From the NCBI RefSeq assembly GCF_041051975.1, contig NZ_CP163435.1, positions 5,427,001-5,491,000 of the forward strand: DNA of 64,000 nucleotides. Reading direction: 5' to 3'. The translations under genes and the position numbers were made by a program. Source of the stretch: Streptomyces sp. R21 (GTDB lineage: Bacteria; Actinomycetota; Actinomycetes; Streptomycetales; Streptomycetaceae). The notes under the pieces are model-generated. The model was not told the origin of the DNA. It saw only the letters and a list, made by a program, of their open reading frames with translations, and made no database searches. Shown here one piece after another: positions 33,902-42,458 of the stretch (positions within the stretch are counted from its first letter, which is position 1; every line of letters starts with the position of its first letter).

Positions 33902-35095
33902 CTAGCTGTCCGAGCCGCCGGACCGCAGGGTGTCCAGGTCGGCCTTCACCGTGTTGATCGGGATGGCGAAGCCGAGACCGGCGCTGCCCGCGCTGGAGGA
34001 GTCCGAACTGGCCGAGTACATCGCGGAGTTGATACCGACGATGTTGCCGTTCATGTCGATGAGCGCGCCGCCGGAGTTGCCGGGGTTGAGGGAGGCGTCG
34101 GTCTGGAGCGCCTTGTACGTGGTCGTCGAGGAACCGGTGTCGCCGTTGAACTGCCGGCCGCCGTACTCGAACGGCCACTGGCCGCTGTTGCCGCCGCCCT
34201 GCTGCTGCTCCTGACCCTGGCTCTCGTCGGTCGAGACGGTGACGTCGCGGTCGAGTGCCGAGACGATGCCGCTGGTGACGGTGCCCGTCAGGCCCTCGGG
34301 GGAGCCGATCGCGACGACCTCGTCGCCGACCTTGACGCCGTCGGAGTTGCCGAGCGTGGCCGCGGTGAGGCCGGACGGCGCGTTCTCCAGCTTGATGAGC
34401 GCGAGGTCCTTCTTGCTGTCGGTGCCGACGACCTTCGCGGTGTACGACTTGCCGTTGCTCAGCTGCACCTTGATGGAGGAGGCGCCGGAGACGACGTGGT
34501 TGTTGGTGATGATCTCGCCGCCGGTCGTGATGATCACGCCGGAGCCGGTCGACGAACCCGAGTTCGAGGTCGCGCTGATCTCGACGATGCTCGGGCTGAC
34601 CGCCGCGGCGACGCCGGCGACGGTGCCCTTCTTGCTGGCGGCCACCACGCTCGTGCTGGTGGAGCTGGAGGAGGTGTCCTTGGCGGTCAGCTCCTGGAAG
34701 GCGTACGCGGTACCGCCGCCCACCGCGGCCGCCGCGATCGCGACGGCGGCGAGCAGGGCGAGCGGACCCCGGACGCGCTTCTTCGGAGCGGGAGCGAGAC
34801 CGGCTGCGGCGGGGTCCATGGGGACGGGGGCCGCGCCGGGGAGAGCCGTACCGCCGCCGTAGCCGCCGTCCTGCCCGCCGCCGTAACCACCGGCTGAAGC
34901 CTGCGTCGGCGTCTGCGGCGGAGCGGCCTGCTGCTGGGCCGGCTCGTACGACGGCTGGGCCGGCTCGTACGACGGCGGGGGCGGCCACTCCGGGTTCACG
35001 GGGGAGGAGGCGTGCTGCTGCTGGGGGTACGCCGACTGCTGGTCGGGACCCTGGGGGTGCTCGTACTCGCCGCTGCGGCGGAAGCTCTCGGTCAT
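33902..35095 (-). CDS. Membrane-anchored trypsin-like serine protease (HtrA/PepD-like)
   Basis: A 397-residue protease. The cytoplasmic N-terminus (~105 residues) is rich in Pro, Gln and Gly with a repeated SYEPAQP; one membrane span follows, then an extracytoplasmic S1 protease domain with catalytic His200 (NNHVV), Asp230 (KKDLALI) and Ser341 (NPGNSGGAL). It ends soon after, so the PDZ domain usual in HtrA is missing. Gene context beside an MprAB-like system suggests envelope protein quality control under that system. Confidence 0.9.
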   Translation of the reverse strand: MTESFRRSGEYEHPQGPDQQSAYPQQQHASSPVNPEWPPPPSYEPAQPSYEPAQQQAAPPQTPTQASAGGYGGGQDGGYGGGTALPGAAPVPMDPAAAGLAPAPKKRVRGPLALLAAVAIAAAAVGGGTAYAFQELTAKDTSSSSTSTSVVAASKKGTVAGVAAAVSPSIVEISATSNSGSSTGSGVIITTGGEIITNNHVVSGASSIKVQLSNGKSYTAKVVGTDSKKDLALIKLENAPSGLTAATLGNSDGVKVGDEVVAIGSPEGLTGTVTSGIVSALDRDVTVSTDESQGQEQQQGGGNSGQWPFEYGGRQFNGDTGSSTTTYKALQTDASLNPGNSGGALIDMNGNIVGINSAMYSASSDSSSAGSAGLGFAIPINTVKADLDTLRSGGSDS

Positions 35096-35216
35096 GGAAA
35101 AGAGCCTGTCGCCCGATCATGAGAGCTTCCTGAGTGCCCCCTGAGAAGCCCGACAGAAGCTCGTATGCCCGATATAAAGACGCCCGAGCCCCGTAGAACA
35201 AGGGCGCGCGGAGTGA

Positions 35217-36239
35217 TCAGCCGCAGCCGCAGGACCGGCGCACGACGAGCCGCGAGGGGAACTGCTTCAGGCGCTCGCGCCGCGATCCGGCGACCCTGAG
35301 GCCGTCGTCGAGGACGAGGTCGACGGCCGCGCGGGCCATCCCCGAGCGGTCGGTGCCGATCGTGGTCAGCGGCGGGTCGGTGAGCGCGGCTTCCTTGACG
35401 TCGTCGAAGCCGGCGACCGCCAGCTCGCCCGGGACGTCGATGCGCAGCTCGCGGGCGGCCCGCAGCACGCCGATCGCCTGGTCGTCGGTGGAGCAGAAGA
35501 TGGCCGGCGGGCGGTCGGGCCCGGCCAGCAGCTGAAGGCCGACCTGGTAGGCGTCGTAACGGTTGTACGGGGCTTCGAAGAGGCGGCCCTCGGTGGAGAT
35601 GCCGGCCTCCTGCATCGCGCGCCGCCAGCCCTCGACGTGGTCGGAGACCGGGTCGCCGACGGAGGGGGTGTCGGCCGTACCGCCGAGACAGGCCACGTAC
35701 TCGTGGCCGTGCTCGATGAGGTGGCGGGTGGCGAGCTGGGCGCCGCCGATGTCGTCCGTGACGACGGCGACGTCGTCGATCGCCTCGGGGCGCTCGTGCA
35801 GCAGCACGACCCGGGCGTCCCAGGCCTCGATCTCCGCGGCAGCGTTGTCATTGAGGGCATGGCTGACCAGGATCAGCCCGGAGACCCGCATGCCGAGGAA
35901 GGCCCGCAGATAGTGGACCTCGCGCTCCGCGATGTAGTCCGAGTTGCCGACCAGCACCATTTTTCCGCGCTCGGCGGCGGCCTGTTCGACCGCGTGCGCC
36001 ATCTCCCCGAAGAAGGGCTGGCGTGCGTCGGGCACGATCAGGCCTATGAGCTCGGTCTTCCGCGAGGCCATGGCCTGGGCGACTCGGTCTGGCCGGTACC
36101 CCAGTTCCTTGATCGCGGCGAGAACACGCTCGCGCGTGGCCGGGGCAACCGGCCGGGGTCCGTTGTTGATGACATAGCTGACGACGGCAGTCGACGTCCC
36201 TGCCAGTCGCGCTACATCATCCCGAGTCACCTTGGCCAC
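35217..36239 (-). CDS. LacI-family transcriptional regulator
   Basis: A 340-residue regulator with the N-terminal LacI helix-turn-helix and hinge (TRDDVARLAGTSTAVVSYVIN, then RPDRVAQAMASRK) and a sugar-binding-type effector domain. The C-terminus ends in an unusual RRSCGCG. Such proteins repress sugar or nucleoside genes until ligand binds, but no transport genes are nearby, so its targets are distant. It is monocistronic, between the protease and glnR. Confidence 0.92.
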   Translation of the reverse strand: MAKVTRDDVARLAGTSTAVVSYVINNGPRPVAPATRERVLAAIKELGYRPDRVAQAMASRKTELIGLIVPDARQPFFGEMAHAVEQAAAERGKMVLVGNSDYIAEREVHYLRAFLGMRVSGLILVSHALNDNAAAEIEAWDARVVLLHERPEAIDDVAVVTDDIGGAQLATRHLIEHGHEYVACLGGTADTPSVGDPVSDHVEGWRRAMQEAGISTEGRLFEAPYNRYDAYQVGLQLLAGPDRPPAIFCSTDDQAIGVLRAARELRIDVPGELAVAGFDDVKEAALTDPPLTTIGTDRSGMARAAVDLVLDDGLRVAGSRRERLKQFPSRLVVRRSCGCG

Positions 36240-36292
36240 GCGCGGAGTCTACGCGGATGGACCGCCCCTGGGCAGGGCGTACGGCGGGCTTG

Positions 36293-37072
36293 CTATGACT
36301 CCGCTGTGACCTCGACGGCGTCCAGGTGCGCCGTCTCGTCCGCAACATCCGGCTTTGGCTGGGCCGCCTTGGCCTTCGCCTCGTCCGCGGCGCGGTCCAC
36401 CTTCTCCGGCGTAACGAATCGATAACCGACGTTCCGGACGGTCCCGATGAGCGACTCGTGCTCGGGCCCGAGCTTCGCTCGCAGCCGTCGTACGTGGACG
36501 TCGACCGTTCGGGTGCCGCCGAAGTAGTCGTAGCCCCAGACCTCCTGGAGCAGCTGGGCGCGGGTGAAGACGCGGCCCGGGTGCTGCGCGAGGTACTTCA
36601 GGAGCTCGAACTCCTTGAAGGTGAGGTCGAGGACGCGGCCCTTGAGCTTCGCGGAGTACGTCGCCTCGTCGACCGACAGGTCGCCGTTGCGGATCTCCAT
36701 GGGGGAGTCGTCGTTGACGATCTGCTGGCGGCCCATGGCGAGCCGCAGACGGGCCTCCACCTCGGCCGGACCAGCGGTGTCGAGGAGTACGTCGTCGATG
36801 CCCCAGTCGGCGGTGACGGCCGCGAGGCCGCCCTCGGTGACGACGAGGATGAGCGGACAGCCGGGGCCGGTGGACCGCAGCAGCTGGCAGAGGCTGCGCA
36901 CCTGCGGGAGGTCGCGGCGGCCGTCGATCAGGATGACGTCGGCACCTGGGGTGTCGACGAGTGCGGGGCCTTCAGCCGGAGCCACGCGCACGTTGTGCAG
37001 CAGCAGGCCGAGGGCGGGAAGCACCTCCGTCGACGGCTGAAGGGCATTGGTCAGGAGCAGCAGAGAACTCAT
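36293..37072 (-). CDS. glnR: Global nitrogen regulator GlnR
   Basis: A 259-residue OmpR-type orphan regulator that matches Streptomyces GlnR. The receiver-like half keeps Asp50 (ILIDGRRDL) but its acidic pocket is incomplete, as in GlnR, which works as a phosphorylation-independent dimer. The DNA-binding half is LTFKEFELLKYLAQHPGRV through VDVHVRRLRAKLG. It activates glnA, amtB and nitrate genes when nitrogen is low. No kinase gene is adjacent. The gene is alone, divergent from a hydrolase gene. Confidence 0.95.
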   Translation of the reverse strand: MSSLLLLTNALQPSTEVLPALGLLLHNVRVAPAEGPALVDTPGADVILIDGRRDLPQVRSLCQLLRSTGPGCPLILVVTEGGLAAVTADWGIDDVLLDTAGPAEVEARLRLAMGRQQIVNDDSPMEIRNGDLSVDEATYSAKLKGRVLDLTFKEFELLKYLAQHPGRVFTRAQLLQEVWGYDYFGGTRTVDVHVRRLRAKLGPEHESLIGTVRNVGYRFVTPEKVDRAADEAKAKAAQPKPDVADETAHLDAVEVTAES

Positions 37073-37323
37073 CGCGCCCCACCTGCCTGGGTCGTCCTAC
37101 GGTCGTGCACGTTTCGCTCGCCCATAACGTCGGTTCCTCCTCGGTCCCTGCGAGGACGTTTGCGGCACTGCTTCGTACTCGCGGCTCCCGCGCCCTGGGA
37201 TCCGCTATGCATTCCCCACCTTCGTACACCTGCGGTTTCCCGCTTCGTATACAACGCTTCAGAAAGCACAAAAGGACCCGGGGGCTACGTTGCCCGAGTC
37301 CTCTGCCCAGCAGAATAGCCCAC
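37073..37323. other. glnR / hydrolase divergent promoter region
   Basis: The 251 bases hold both promoters. A hairpin with 9-base arms and one mismatch, GGACCCGGG (37274-37282) and CCCGAGTCC (37293-37301), lies near the hydrolase side. I found no clear GlnR or PhoP site by eye. Confidence 0.4.
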
Positions 37324-38175
37324 ATGAGCTCAGGTCCGGCAGGTCAAGCGATGGGATCTTTGAATGGTCCACTTACTGAGACGGGCCGCAGGGCCCCGAT
37401 TCGGACGTTTCTTCGGACGGTCGACGGCGTCACGATCGACGCGGCCTACGACCCCGGAACCGGGCCTTCCCATGACCTCGTGATCGTCGTCGCGCACGGA
37501 TTCACCGGTGATCTCGAACGCCCGCACGTACGCCGCGCGGCAGCTGCGTTCGCGCAGTTTGCGGCGGTGGTCACATTCTCCTTCCGTGGCCACGGGGCCT
37601 CCGGCGGCGCCTCGACGGTGGGTGACCGGGAGGTGCTCGACCTGGCGGCCGCCGTGGCCTGGGCCCGCGAACTCGGGCACGCGCGCGTGGCCACCGTCGG
37701 CTTCTCCATGGGTGGCTCGGTGGTGCTGCGTCATGCCGCCCTGCACGGCCCCGCGGGGCAGGAGCGCGAGGGGCGCACGGAGGCGCATCCGGACGCGGTG
37801 GTTTCGGTGAGTGCCCCAGCCCGCTGGTACTACCGGGGCACGGCCCCTATGCGGCGCCTGCACTGGCTGGTAACCCGCCCGGTGGGCCGTGCCGTCGGCC
37901 GCTACGGCCTGCGCACCCGCATCCACCACCGCGAGTGGGACCCGGTGCCGCTCTCGCCCGTCGAGTCCGTCCCGCGCATCGCCCCGACCCCGCTGCTCAT
38001 CGTCCACGGCGACCAGGACGGCTACTTCCCCGTCGACCACCCGCGGATGCTGGCCGCCGCGGCCGACGGGCACGCCGAACTCTGGCTGGAGCACGGCATG
38101 GGGCACGCGGAGAACGCGACGGACGACGAACTGCTCGCCCGCATCGGCGGCTGGGCGGCGGCCCACGCGAGCTAG
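37324..38175 (+). CDS. Alpha/beta hydrolase
   Basis: A 283-residue hydrolase fold with nucleophile Ser in GFSMGGSVV, acid Asp in VHGDQDGYFPV and His in HGMGHAEN, all in order, plus the oxyanion-hole HGFTGD. Such enzymes are esterases, lipases or peptidases; the substrate is not evident. Two starts are possible, 37324 without a ribosome site and ATG 37351 after AGGTCAAGCG; I list the longer one. It precedes the MoaD-like gene by 39 bases. Confidence 0.83.
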   Translation: MSSGPAGQAMGSLNGPLTETGRRAPIRTFLRTVDGVTIDAAYDPGTGPSHDLVIVVAHGFTGDLERPHVRRAAAAFAQFAAVVTFSFRGHGASGGASTVGDREVLDLAAAVAWARELGHARVATVGFSMGGSVVLRHAALHGPAGQEREGRTEAHPDAVVSVSAPARWYYRGTAPMRRLHWLVTRPVGRAVGRYGLRTRIHHREWDPVPLSPVESVPRIAPTPLLIVHGDQDGYFPVDHPRMLAAAADGHAELWLEHGMGHAENATDDELLARIGGWAAAHAS

Positions 38176-38214
38176 CCTGGCGGTGTTCACAGCAACCACT
38201 GAATGAGGAACGAG

Positions 38215-38469
38215 ATGGCAAAGGGCACAGTGCGCTACTGGGCCGCCGCCAAGGCCGCGGCAGGCGTCGCCGAGGAGCCGTACGACGCGAGCACGCTCGC
38301 CGAGGCGCTCGACACCGCCCGCGGGCGACACCCCGGCGAGCTCGTCCGCGTCCTGCGGCGATGCTCGTTCCTCATCGACGGTGACCCCGTGGGGACCCGC
38401 GGACATGAGACGGTACGGCTGGCCGAGGGCGGCACGGTCGAGGTGCTCCCGCCGTTCGCAGGAGGGTGA
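38215..38469 (+). CDS. MoaD/ThiS-family sulfur carrier
   Basis: An 84-residue beta-grasp protein ending PPFAGG; the exposed diglycine is the adenylated and thiocarboxylated end of MoaD/ThiS carriers. By length and sequence (TVRYWAAAKAAAGV) it is nearest MoaD, the small subunit of molybdopterin synthase. No MoaE or ThiF-like partner is adjacent. GAGGAACGAG sets the ATG at 38215. Confidence 0.88.
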   Translation: MAKGTVRYWAAAKAAAGVAEEPYDASTLAEALDTARGRHPGELVRVLRRCSFLIDGDPVGTRGHETVRLAEGGTVEVLPPFAGG

Positions 38470-38477
38470 GCGAGACG

Positions 38478-39767
38478 ATGAGCAACCAGCAGCCGTACGA
38501 CGGGTACGAGGGGTCCGGCGGATACGAGGGCTACGACCCGTATCAGCAGCCCTACCAGCAACAGCAGCCGCAGCAGCAGCCGCCGTACCAGCAGCAGCAG
38601 CCTCAGGAGCCGGGGTGGCCCGGGCAGCCGCCGCACCAGGGTTACGACGACGCCTCCCAGCAGCACCAGTACACGCAGCAGTGGGAGGGGCAGACCTGGG
38701 AGACGCAGACCCACGTGCAGCAGCCCGCGGCCGCCGCTGACACGGCGTACCTGCCTCCGCAGGGGTACGCGGAGCCGTCGGCGTACGGGGAGTCTTCGGG
38801 GTACGGGGACTCTTCGGCGTACGGGGCTGCGGGGCACCCTGTTCCTGACGAGGCACCGGTGCCTCAGTGGACGCCCGAGCACACACCCGCTGCCTATCAG
38901 GCACCCGGCGACGGTGGCCTTGCCCACCCGTCCCGCCCCACCGGAACGACTGCCCAAGGCGCCGACGACGGCCCCGGCTACGGCCCCGCCACCACCACCG
39001 GCAACCAGCGCATCACCGATGCCCAGCGGGCCCGCGCCGAGGGCCGGTCGCCGATCATCGAGCCCGGGATCCAGCCTGCGGCCCTGACCGCGGTGCTCGG
39101 CCTGCTGCTCGCGGTGACGGCCCCGATCGGGGAGTACGCGCTCGCCGTACCGCTGGTCCTGCTGCAGGCCGTGACGGCGGCCGGATGGTTCCGGCTGAAC
39201 GGGATGTGGCCCGCCCGGCAGGGCATCGCGCTGGCGTTCGCGGGCGCGCTCACCGCGGACGTGGCGCTGCTCGCTGCGGGCCGCGAGGACGCGCCCGCCG
39301 CGATCCTCGGCACGCTCGGCGTCTGGGTCCTGCTCACCCTCGTCCTGCAACTGCGCAGCCACGCCGACGCGGACACCCGGATGTCCGGCCTGATGGCGAC
39401 CGTCGCCTCGGCGGCACTGGCGATCGTCGCGACCGGGCACCTCGCCGCCGACCCCGACGCCGTCACGGTGGGCGGCGCCGCGGTCGCCGTCGCGATCCTC
39501 GCCCGCGCACTGCCCCTGCCGATGCCGGCCTCGGTGGTCGTCGCACTGCTGGCCGCCACGGGCGCCGGTATCGCGGCGGGCGGGATGACGGACCTCGGCA
39601 CCCAGGGCGCGTTCCTGGGCCTCGGCGCGGGCGTCTGCGCCCTCATCGGCCACCGGGTCGCCAGCTACGACTACCCGTCCCGTTTCGTGCACTTCACGGC
39701 GGGGGTGGCGCTGCCCTTGGCGGCGGCGGCTCCGGCGGTCTACCTGCTGGGCAGGGCGCTCGGGTAG
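38478..39767 (+). CDS. Gln/Pro-rich membrane protein
   Basis: A 429-residue protein with a 190-residue N-terminus of very low complexity: YQQPYQQQQPQQQPPYQQQ-type runs and later repeats of AYGESSGYGDSSAYG. The C-terminal 220 residues have about seven to eight membrane spans of Ala/Leu/Val. The N-terminus is presumably a disordered cytoplasmic tail. It begins 8 bases after the MoaD stop and may be co-transcribed. Conserved in Streptomyces as far as I recall, but with no known role. Confidence 0.75.
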   Translation: MSNQQPYDGYEGSGGYEGYDPYQQPYQQQQPQQQPPYQQQQPQEPGWPGQPPHQGYDDASQQHQYTQQWEGQTWETQTHVQQPAAAADTAYLPPQGYAEPSAYGESSGYGDSSAYGAAGHPVPDEAPVPQWTPEHTPAAYQAPGDGGLAHPSRPTGTTAQGADDGPGYGPATTTGNQRITDAQRARAEGRSPIIEPGIQPAALTAVLGLLLAVTAPIGEYALAVPLVLLQAVTAAGWFRLNGMWPARQGIALAFAGALTADVALLAAGREDAPAAILGTLGVWVLLTLVLQLRSHADADTRMSGLMATVASAALAIVATGHLAADPDAVTVGGAAVAVAILARALPLPMPASVVVALLAATGAGIAAGGMTDLGTQGAFLGLGAGVCALIGHRVASYDYPSRFVHFTAGVALPLAAAAPAVYLLGRALG

Positions 39768-39916
39768 TCCCGTCCGATGGGACGACCGCCTGTCACAGGT
39801 GATCGACAACTCCCCGTAACCCTCCGGCCAAAGCCCCCGCCAGGGTTAGTCTCGCGCGAGACGGCCACTCAGGTCGTCGGGACGTGAGATCCGGCCGAGG
39901 TGGGGGAACACCGAGC

Positions 39917-40660
39917 ATGCGCGCACTGCGAATAACTCTGATCGTCGTCGTCATCCTGGGCGGTCTGTTCGTGATCGCGGACCGCGTGGCGGTCGGTTTC
40001 GCCGAGGACAAGGCCGCGGACAAGATCAGGACCACCGAGGGCCTGTCCGCCACCCCGGACGTGTCCATCGACGGCTTCCCGTTCCTCACGCAGGTGGCCG
40101 GCGGCGAGCTCGACGACGTGAAGATCGGCATCAAGACCTACGAGGCGGCCACGGGCGGCACCAGCGCCGCGACCGCCAAGATCCGCATAGACGACCTGAG
40201 CGCCGAGATGCACGGCGTCGTCTTCAACGGCGACTACAGCTCCGCCACCGCCAACAGCGCCAGCGGCACCGCGAGCATCGCCTACGACGAGCTGCTCAAG
40301 GCCGCCAGGTCCGAGCCCGTCCAGGTCGGCCCTGGTGTCACCGCCGAGGTGGTGGGCCTCTCCGACGGCGGCAACGGCAAGATCAAGGTCAAGGTCGAGG
40401 CGACCGTGCTCGGCACGAAGCTCCCCCAGCCGGTCTCCGTGCTCAGCTCGGTCAGCGTCGACGGCGACACGGTCAAGGTGCACGCCGACTCGCTGCCCAA
40501 GCTGGGCGTCGAACTCGCCGAGGGCAAGATCCGCGCGATCACCGACTTCCAGCAGAAGATCGACCAACTGCCCGGCGGCATCCAGATCGACAAGGTCGAG
40601 GCGGCTCAGAACGGCGTCGAGATCACGGTGAAGGGTTCGGACGTCAAGCTGGTCGGGTAG
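39917..40660 (+). CDS. DUF2993 membrane-anchored protein (copy 2)
   Basis: A 247-residue protein with a single N-terminal span (ITLIVVVILGGLFVIA) and a DUF2993 domain opening VSIDGFPFLTQVAGGELD, clearly related to the larger gene at 27146 (EIEGFPFLTQLADDRLD). It is probably held at the outer face of the membrane and may bind lipid like mycobacterial LmeA. The ATG at 39917 follows GGTGGGGGAA. The octamer repeat array begins right after its stop. Confidence 0.85.
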   Translation: MRALRITLIVVVILGGLFVIADRVAVGFAEDKAADKIRTTEGLSATPDVSIDGFPFLTQVAGGELDDVKIGIKTYEAATGGTSAATAKIRIDDLSAEMHGVVFNGDYSSATANSASGTASIAYDELLKAARSEPVQVGPGVTAEVVGLSDGGNGKIKVKVEATVLGTKLPQPVSVLSSVSVDGDTVKVHADSLPKLGVELAEGKIRAITDFQQKIDQLPGGIQIDKVEAAQNGVEITVKGSDVKLVG

Positions 40661-40670
40661 TTCTGCCGGT

Positions 40671-40734
40671 AGCCCGGTAGCCCGGTAGCCCGGTAGCCCG
40701 GTAGCCCGGTAGCCCGGTAGCCCGGTAGCCCGGT
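40671..40734. repeat. Octamer tandem repeat, 8 x AGCCCGGT
   Basis: Eight perfect copies of AGCCCGGT run without a break, starting 10 bases after the DUF2993 stop. The array is flanked on both sides by the same 12-base sequence AGTTCTGCCGGT (40659-40670 and 40735-40746). Perfect identity suggests recent expansion by slippage; it lies between genes and may vary between strains. Confidence 0.95.
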
Positions 40735-40903
40735 AGTTCTGCCGGTGTTCTGTTCGGTGGACGGGCGTCCGAAAGGCGAGACGCTCCCGTCCGTCCCGCA
40801 GGTGTGACGGCGGATACAACGCCCCGGAACCCCGGTGCGGACTGCCCCGAGGGCTTCCAGGTCTCGCATTGCGGACGATCGCATCTCACAATACGACACA
40901 CCG

Positions 40904-40940
40904 GTGACATGGCCGCCTGTCCGTCCCTACGATCGACGGC
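40904..40940 (+). promoter_or_regulatory. Leaderless promoter of the Cys leader peptide
   Basis: A -35-like GTGACA (40904-40909) and a -10-like TACGAT (40928-40933) are 18 bases apart. The next ATG begins 7 bases after the -10 box, so transcription probably starts at the A of the start codon. Confidence 0.65.
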
Positions 40941-41021
40941 ATGAAGCGACAGGCGGATCTCACGAAGCGGCGGGCAGTAGACCTGTGCCGCGTCGCCGCC
41001 ATGCTCTGTCGCTCCTTCTGA
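40941..41021 (+). CDS. Cys-containing leader peptide ahead of rhodanese gene
   Basis: A 26-codon gene, basic at the front (KRQADLTKRRAVDL), with cysteine codons TGC at position 16 and TGT at 23, ending LCRSF. It belongs to the pattern of short actinobacterial leader peptides (RRxVDLCRVxxxLC) found before sulfur genes. No ribosome site is present, fitting leaderless translation. A 7-base hairpin starts one base after the stop. Ribosome stalling at Cys codons when cysteine is short could expose the downstream rhodanese start. The mechanism is inference; the gene itself is likely. Confidence 0.78.
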   Translation: MKRQADLTKRRAVDLCRVAAMLCRSF

Positions 41022-41041
41022 GCGGAAGCGCAGACTTCCGC
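41022..41041 (+). other. Hairpin after the leader peptide stop
   Basis: GCGGAAG-CGCAGA-CTTCCGC is a perfect 7-base stem starting one base after the leader peptide stop, in the 5' untranslated part of the rhodanese message. It could change fold depending on ribosome position on the leader. Confidence 0.55.
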
Positions 41042-41156
41042 GTTCCCCGGCCCCATTGCCAGGGCCCTCGTGCGCCGCGTACGCCGTTTCCAGGCATGAG
41101 CGCGCACCCCTCTCTGACGCACCACCCCGCCGCAACTGCCCCGGAGGAGAACGAGC

Positions 41157-41996
41157 ATGAGCCGCAGCGACGTCCTGGTAGACGCCGACTGGGTCCAGGA
41201 GCACCTGGACGACCCCAGCGTGGCCATCGTCGAGGTCGACGAGGACACGTCCGCCTACGAGAAGAACCACATCACCAACGCGATCCGGATCGACTGGACG
41301 AAGGACCTCCAGGACCCGGTCCGCCGTGACTTCATCGACCAGGAGGGCTTCGAGAAGCTCCTCTCGGCCAAGGGCATCGGCAACGACACCCTCGTCGTCC
41401 TGTACGGCGGCAACAACAACTGGTTCGCCTCGTACGCCTACTGGTACTTCAAGCTGTACGGCCACGAGAACGTGAAGCTCCTCGACGGCGGCCGCAAGAA
41501 GTGGGAGCTCGACTCCCGCGACCTGGTCGCCGAGGTGCCCACCCGCCCCGCCACCGACTACAAGGCGAAGGCGCAGAACACCGCGATCCGCGCCTTCCGC
41601 GACGACGTCGTGGCGGCCATCGGCTCGCAGAACCTGGTCGACGTGCGCTCGCCCGACGAGTTCAGCGGCAAGCTGCTCGCCCCGGCGCACCTTCCGCAGG
41701 AGCAGTCGCAGCGTCCGGGCCACGTCCCGTCCGCCCGCAACATCCCGTGGTCGAAGAACGCCAACGACGACGGCACCTTCAAGTCGGACGACGAGCTCAA
41801 GGAGCTCTACGCCGAGGAGCAGGTCGACCTCGCCAAGGACACCATCGCCTACTGCCGTATCGGTGAGCGTTCCGCGCTCACCTGGTTCGTGCTGCACGAG
41901 CTGCTCGGCGTGGAGAACGTCAAGAACTACGACGGCTCCTGGACCGAGTACGGCTCCCTGGTCGGCGTCCCGATCGAGCTCGGCGCCAACAAGTAA
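41157..41996 (+). CDS. Thiosulfate sulfurtransferase (rhodanese)
   Basis: A 279-residue protein of two rhodanese domains. The C-terminal domain holds the active loop CRIGERS with Cys233; the N-terminal one is inactive, as is normal. The enzyme moves sulfane sulfur from thiosulfate to cyanide or thiol acceptors, feeding cysteine or cofactor sulfur. It is the close relative of mycobacterial CysA2/SseA-type proteins. GGAGGAGAACGAGC precedes the ATG at 41157. It is followed after 44 bases by the DUF1416 gene. Confidence 0.93.
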   Translation: MSRSDVLVDADWVQEHLDDPSVAIVEVDEDTSAYEKNHITNAIRIDWTKDLQDPVRRDFIDQEGFEKLLSAKGIGNDTLVVLYGGNNNWFASYAYWYFKLYGHENVKLLDGGRKKWELDSRDLVAEVPTRPATDYKAKAQNTAIRAFRDDVVAAIGSQNLVDVRSPDEFSGKLLAPAHLPQEQSQRPGHVPSARNIPWSKNANDDGTFKSDDELKELYAEEQVDLAKDTIAYCRIGERSALTWFVLHELLGVENVKNYDGSWTEYGSLVGVPIELGANK

Positions 41997-42040
41997 TCCT
42001 CGACATCCGCGAAAGCAAGGCCTGAAGGACGGAAACGAAC

Positions 42041-42328
42041 ATGTGTGGAGCGAAGGCCGGCGGCCCCGACGCCTCGACGATCAAGCCCGGTGAGACCACC
42101 ATCCAGGGTCAGGTGACCCGCGACGGCGAGCCGGTGACGGGCTACGTCCGTCTCCTGGACTCGACCGGCGAGTTCACCGCGGAGGTCCCCACCTCCGCCA
42201 CGGGCCAGTTCCGCTTCTACGCGGCCGAAGGCACCTGGACCGTCCGTGCCCTGGTCCCCGGTGGCACCGCGGACCGTACGGTCGTCGCCCAGACGGGCGG
42301 CCTCTCGGAGGTCGCGATCGCCGTCTGA
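42041..42328 (+). CDS. DUF1416 protein (SseC-like)
   Basis: A 95-residue beta-rich protein of DUF1416 (SseC in mycobacteria), always found next to this rhodanese type. It starts MCGAKAGGP with a Cys at position 2 and has an Ig-like, transthyretin-like pattern (TTIQGQVTRDGEPVTGYVRLLD). Its role in sulfur metabolism is unproven. It is the second gene of the rhodanese operon and is followed by a strong terminator. Confidence 0.88.
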   Translation: MCGAKAGGPDASTIKPGETTIQGQVTRDGEPVTGYVRLLDSTGEFTAEVPTSATGQFRFYAAEGTWTVRALVPGGTADRTVVAQTGGLSEVAIAV

Positions 42329-42379
42329 CGGAAGCTCGGCAGCTCGTACGGTGTGACGGCCGTACGCCATGAACGGCTG

Positions 42380-42431
42380 AAGGGCCGCACCCCCGGGGGT
42401 TGGACGCTTACCGGATCGGGGTGCGGCCCTT
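42380..42431 (+). terminator. Terminator of the rhodanese operon
   Basis: A 14-base perfect stem, AAGGGCCGCACCCC (42380-42393) and GGGGTGCGGCCCTT (42418-42431), around a 24-base loop, lies 51 bases after the DUF1416 stop. Confidence 0.75.
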
Positions 42432-42458
42432 CGGCTCTGTCCGGCATACGCTGGACGT

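Noticed and set aside
36293..37072. glnR as part of a two-component pair
   Set aside because: No kinase gene is adjacent and the receiver matches the orphan GlnR type.
40671..40734. Octamer array as a CRISPR
   Set aside because: Units are 8 bases with no spacers and there are no cas genes.
40606..40899. Minus-strand frame with repeated ATGLPGYR peptide
   Set aside because: The peptide repeat is only the octamer DNA array read in frame; there is no start signal or conservation.
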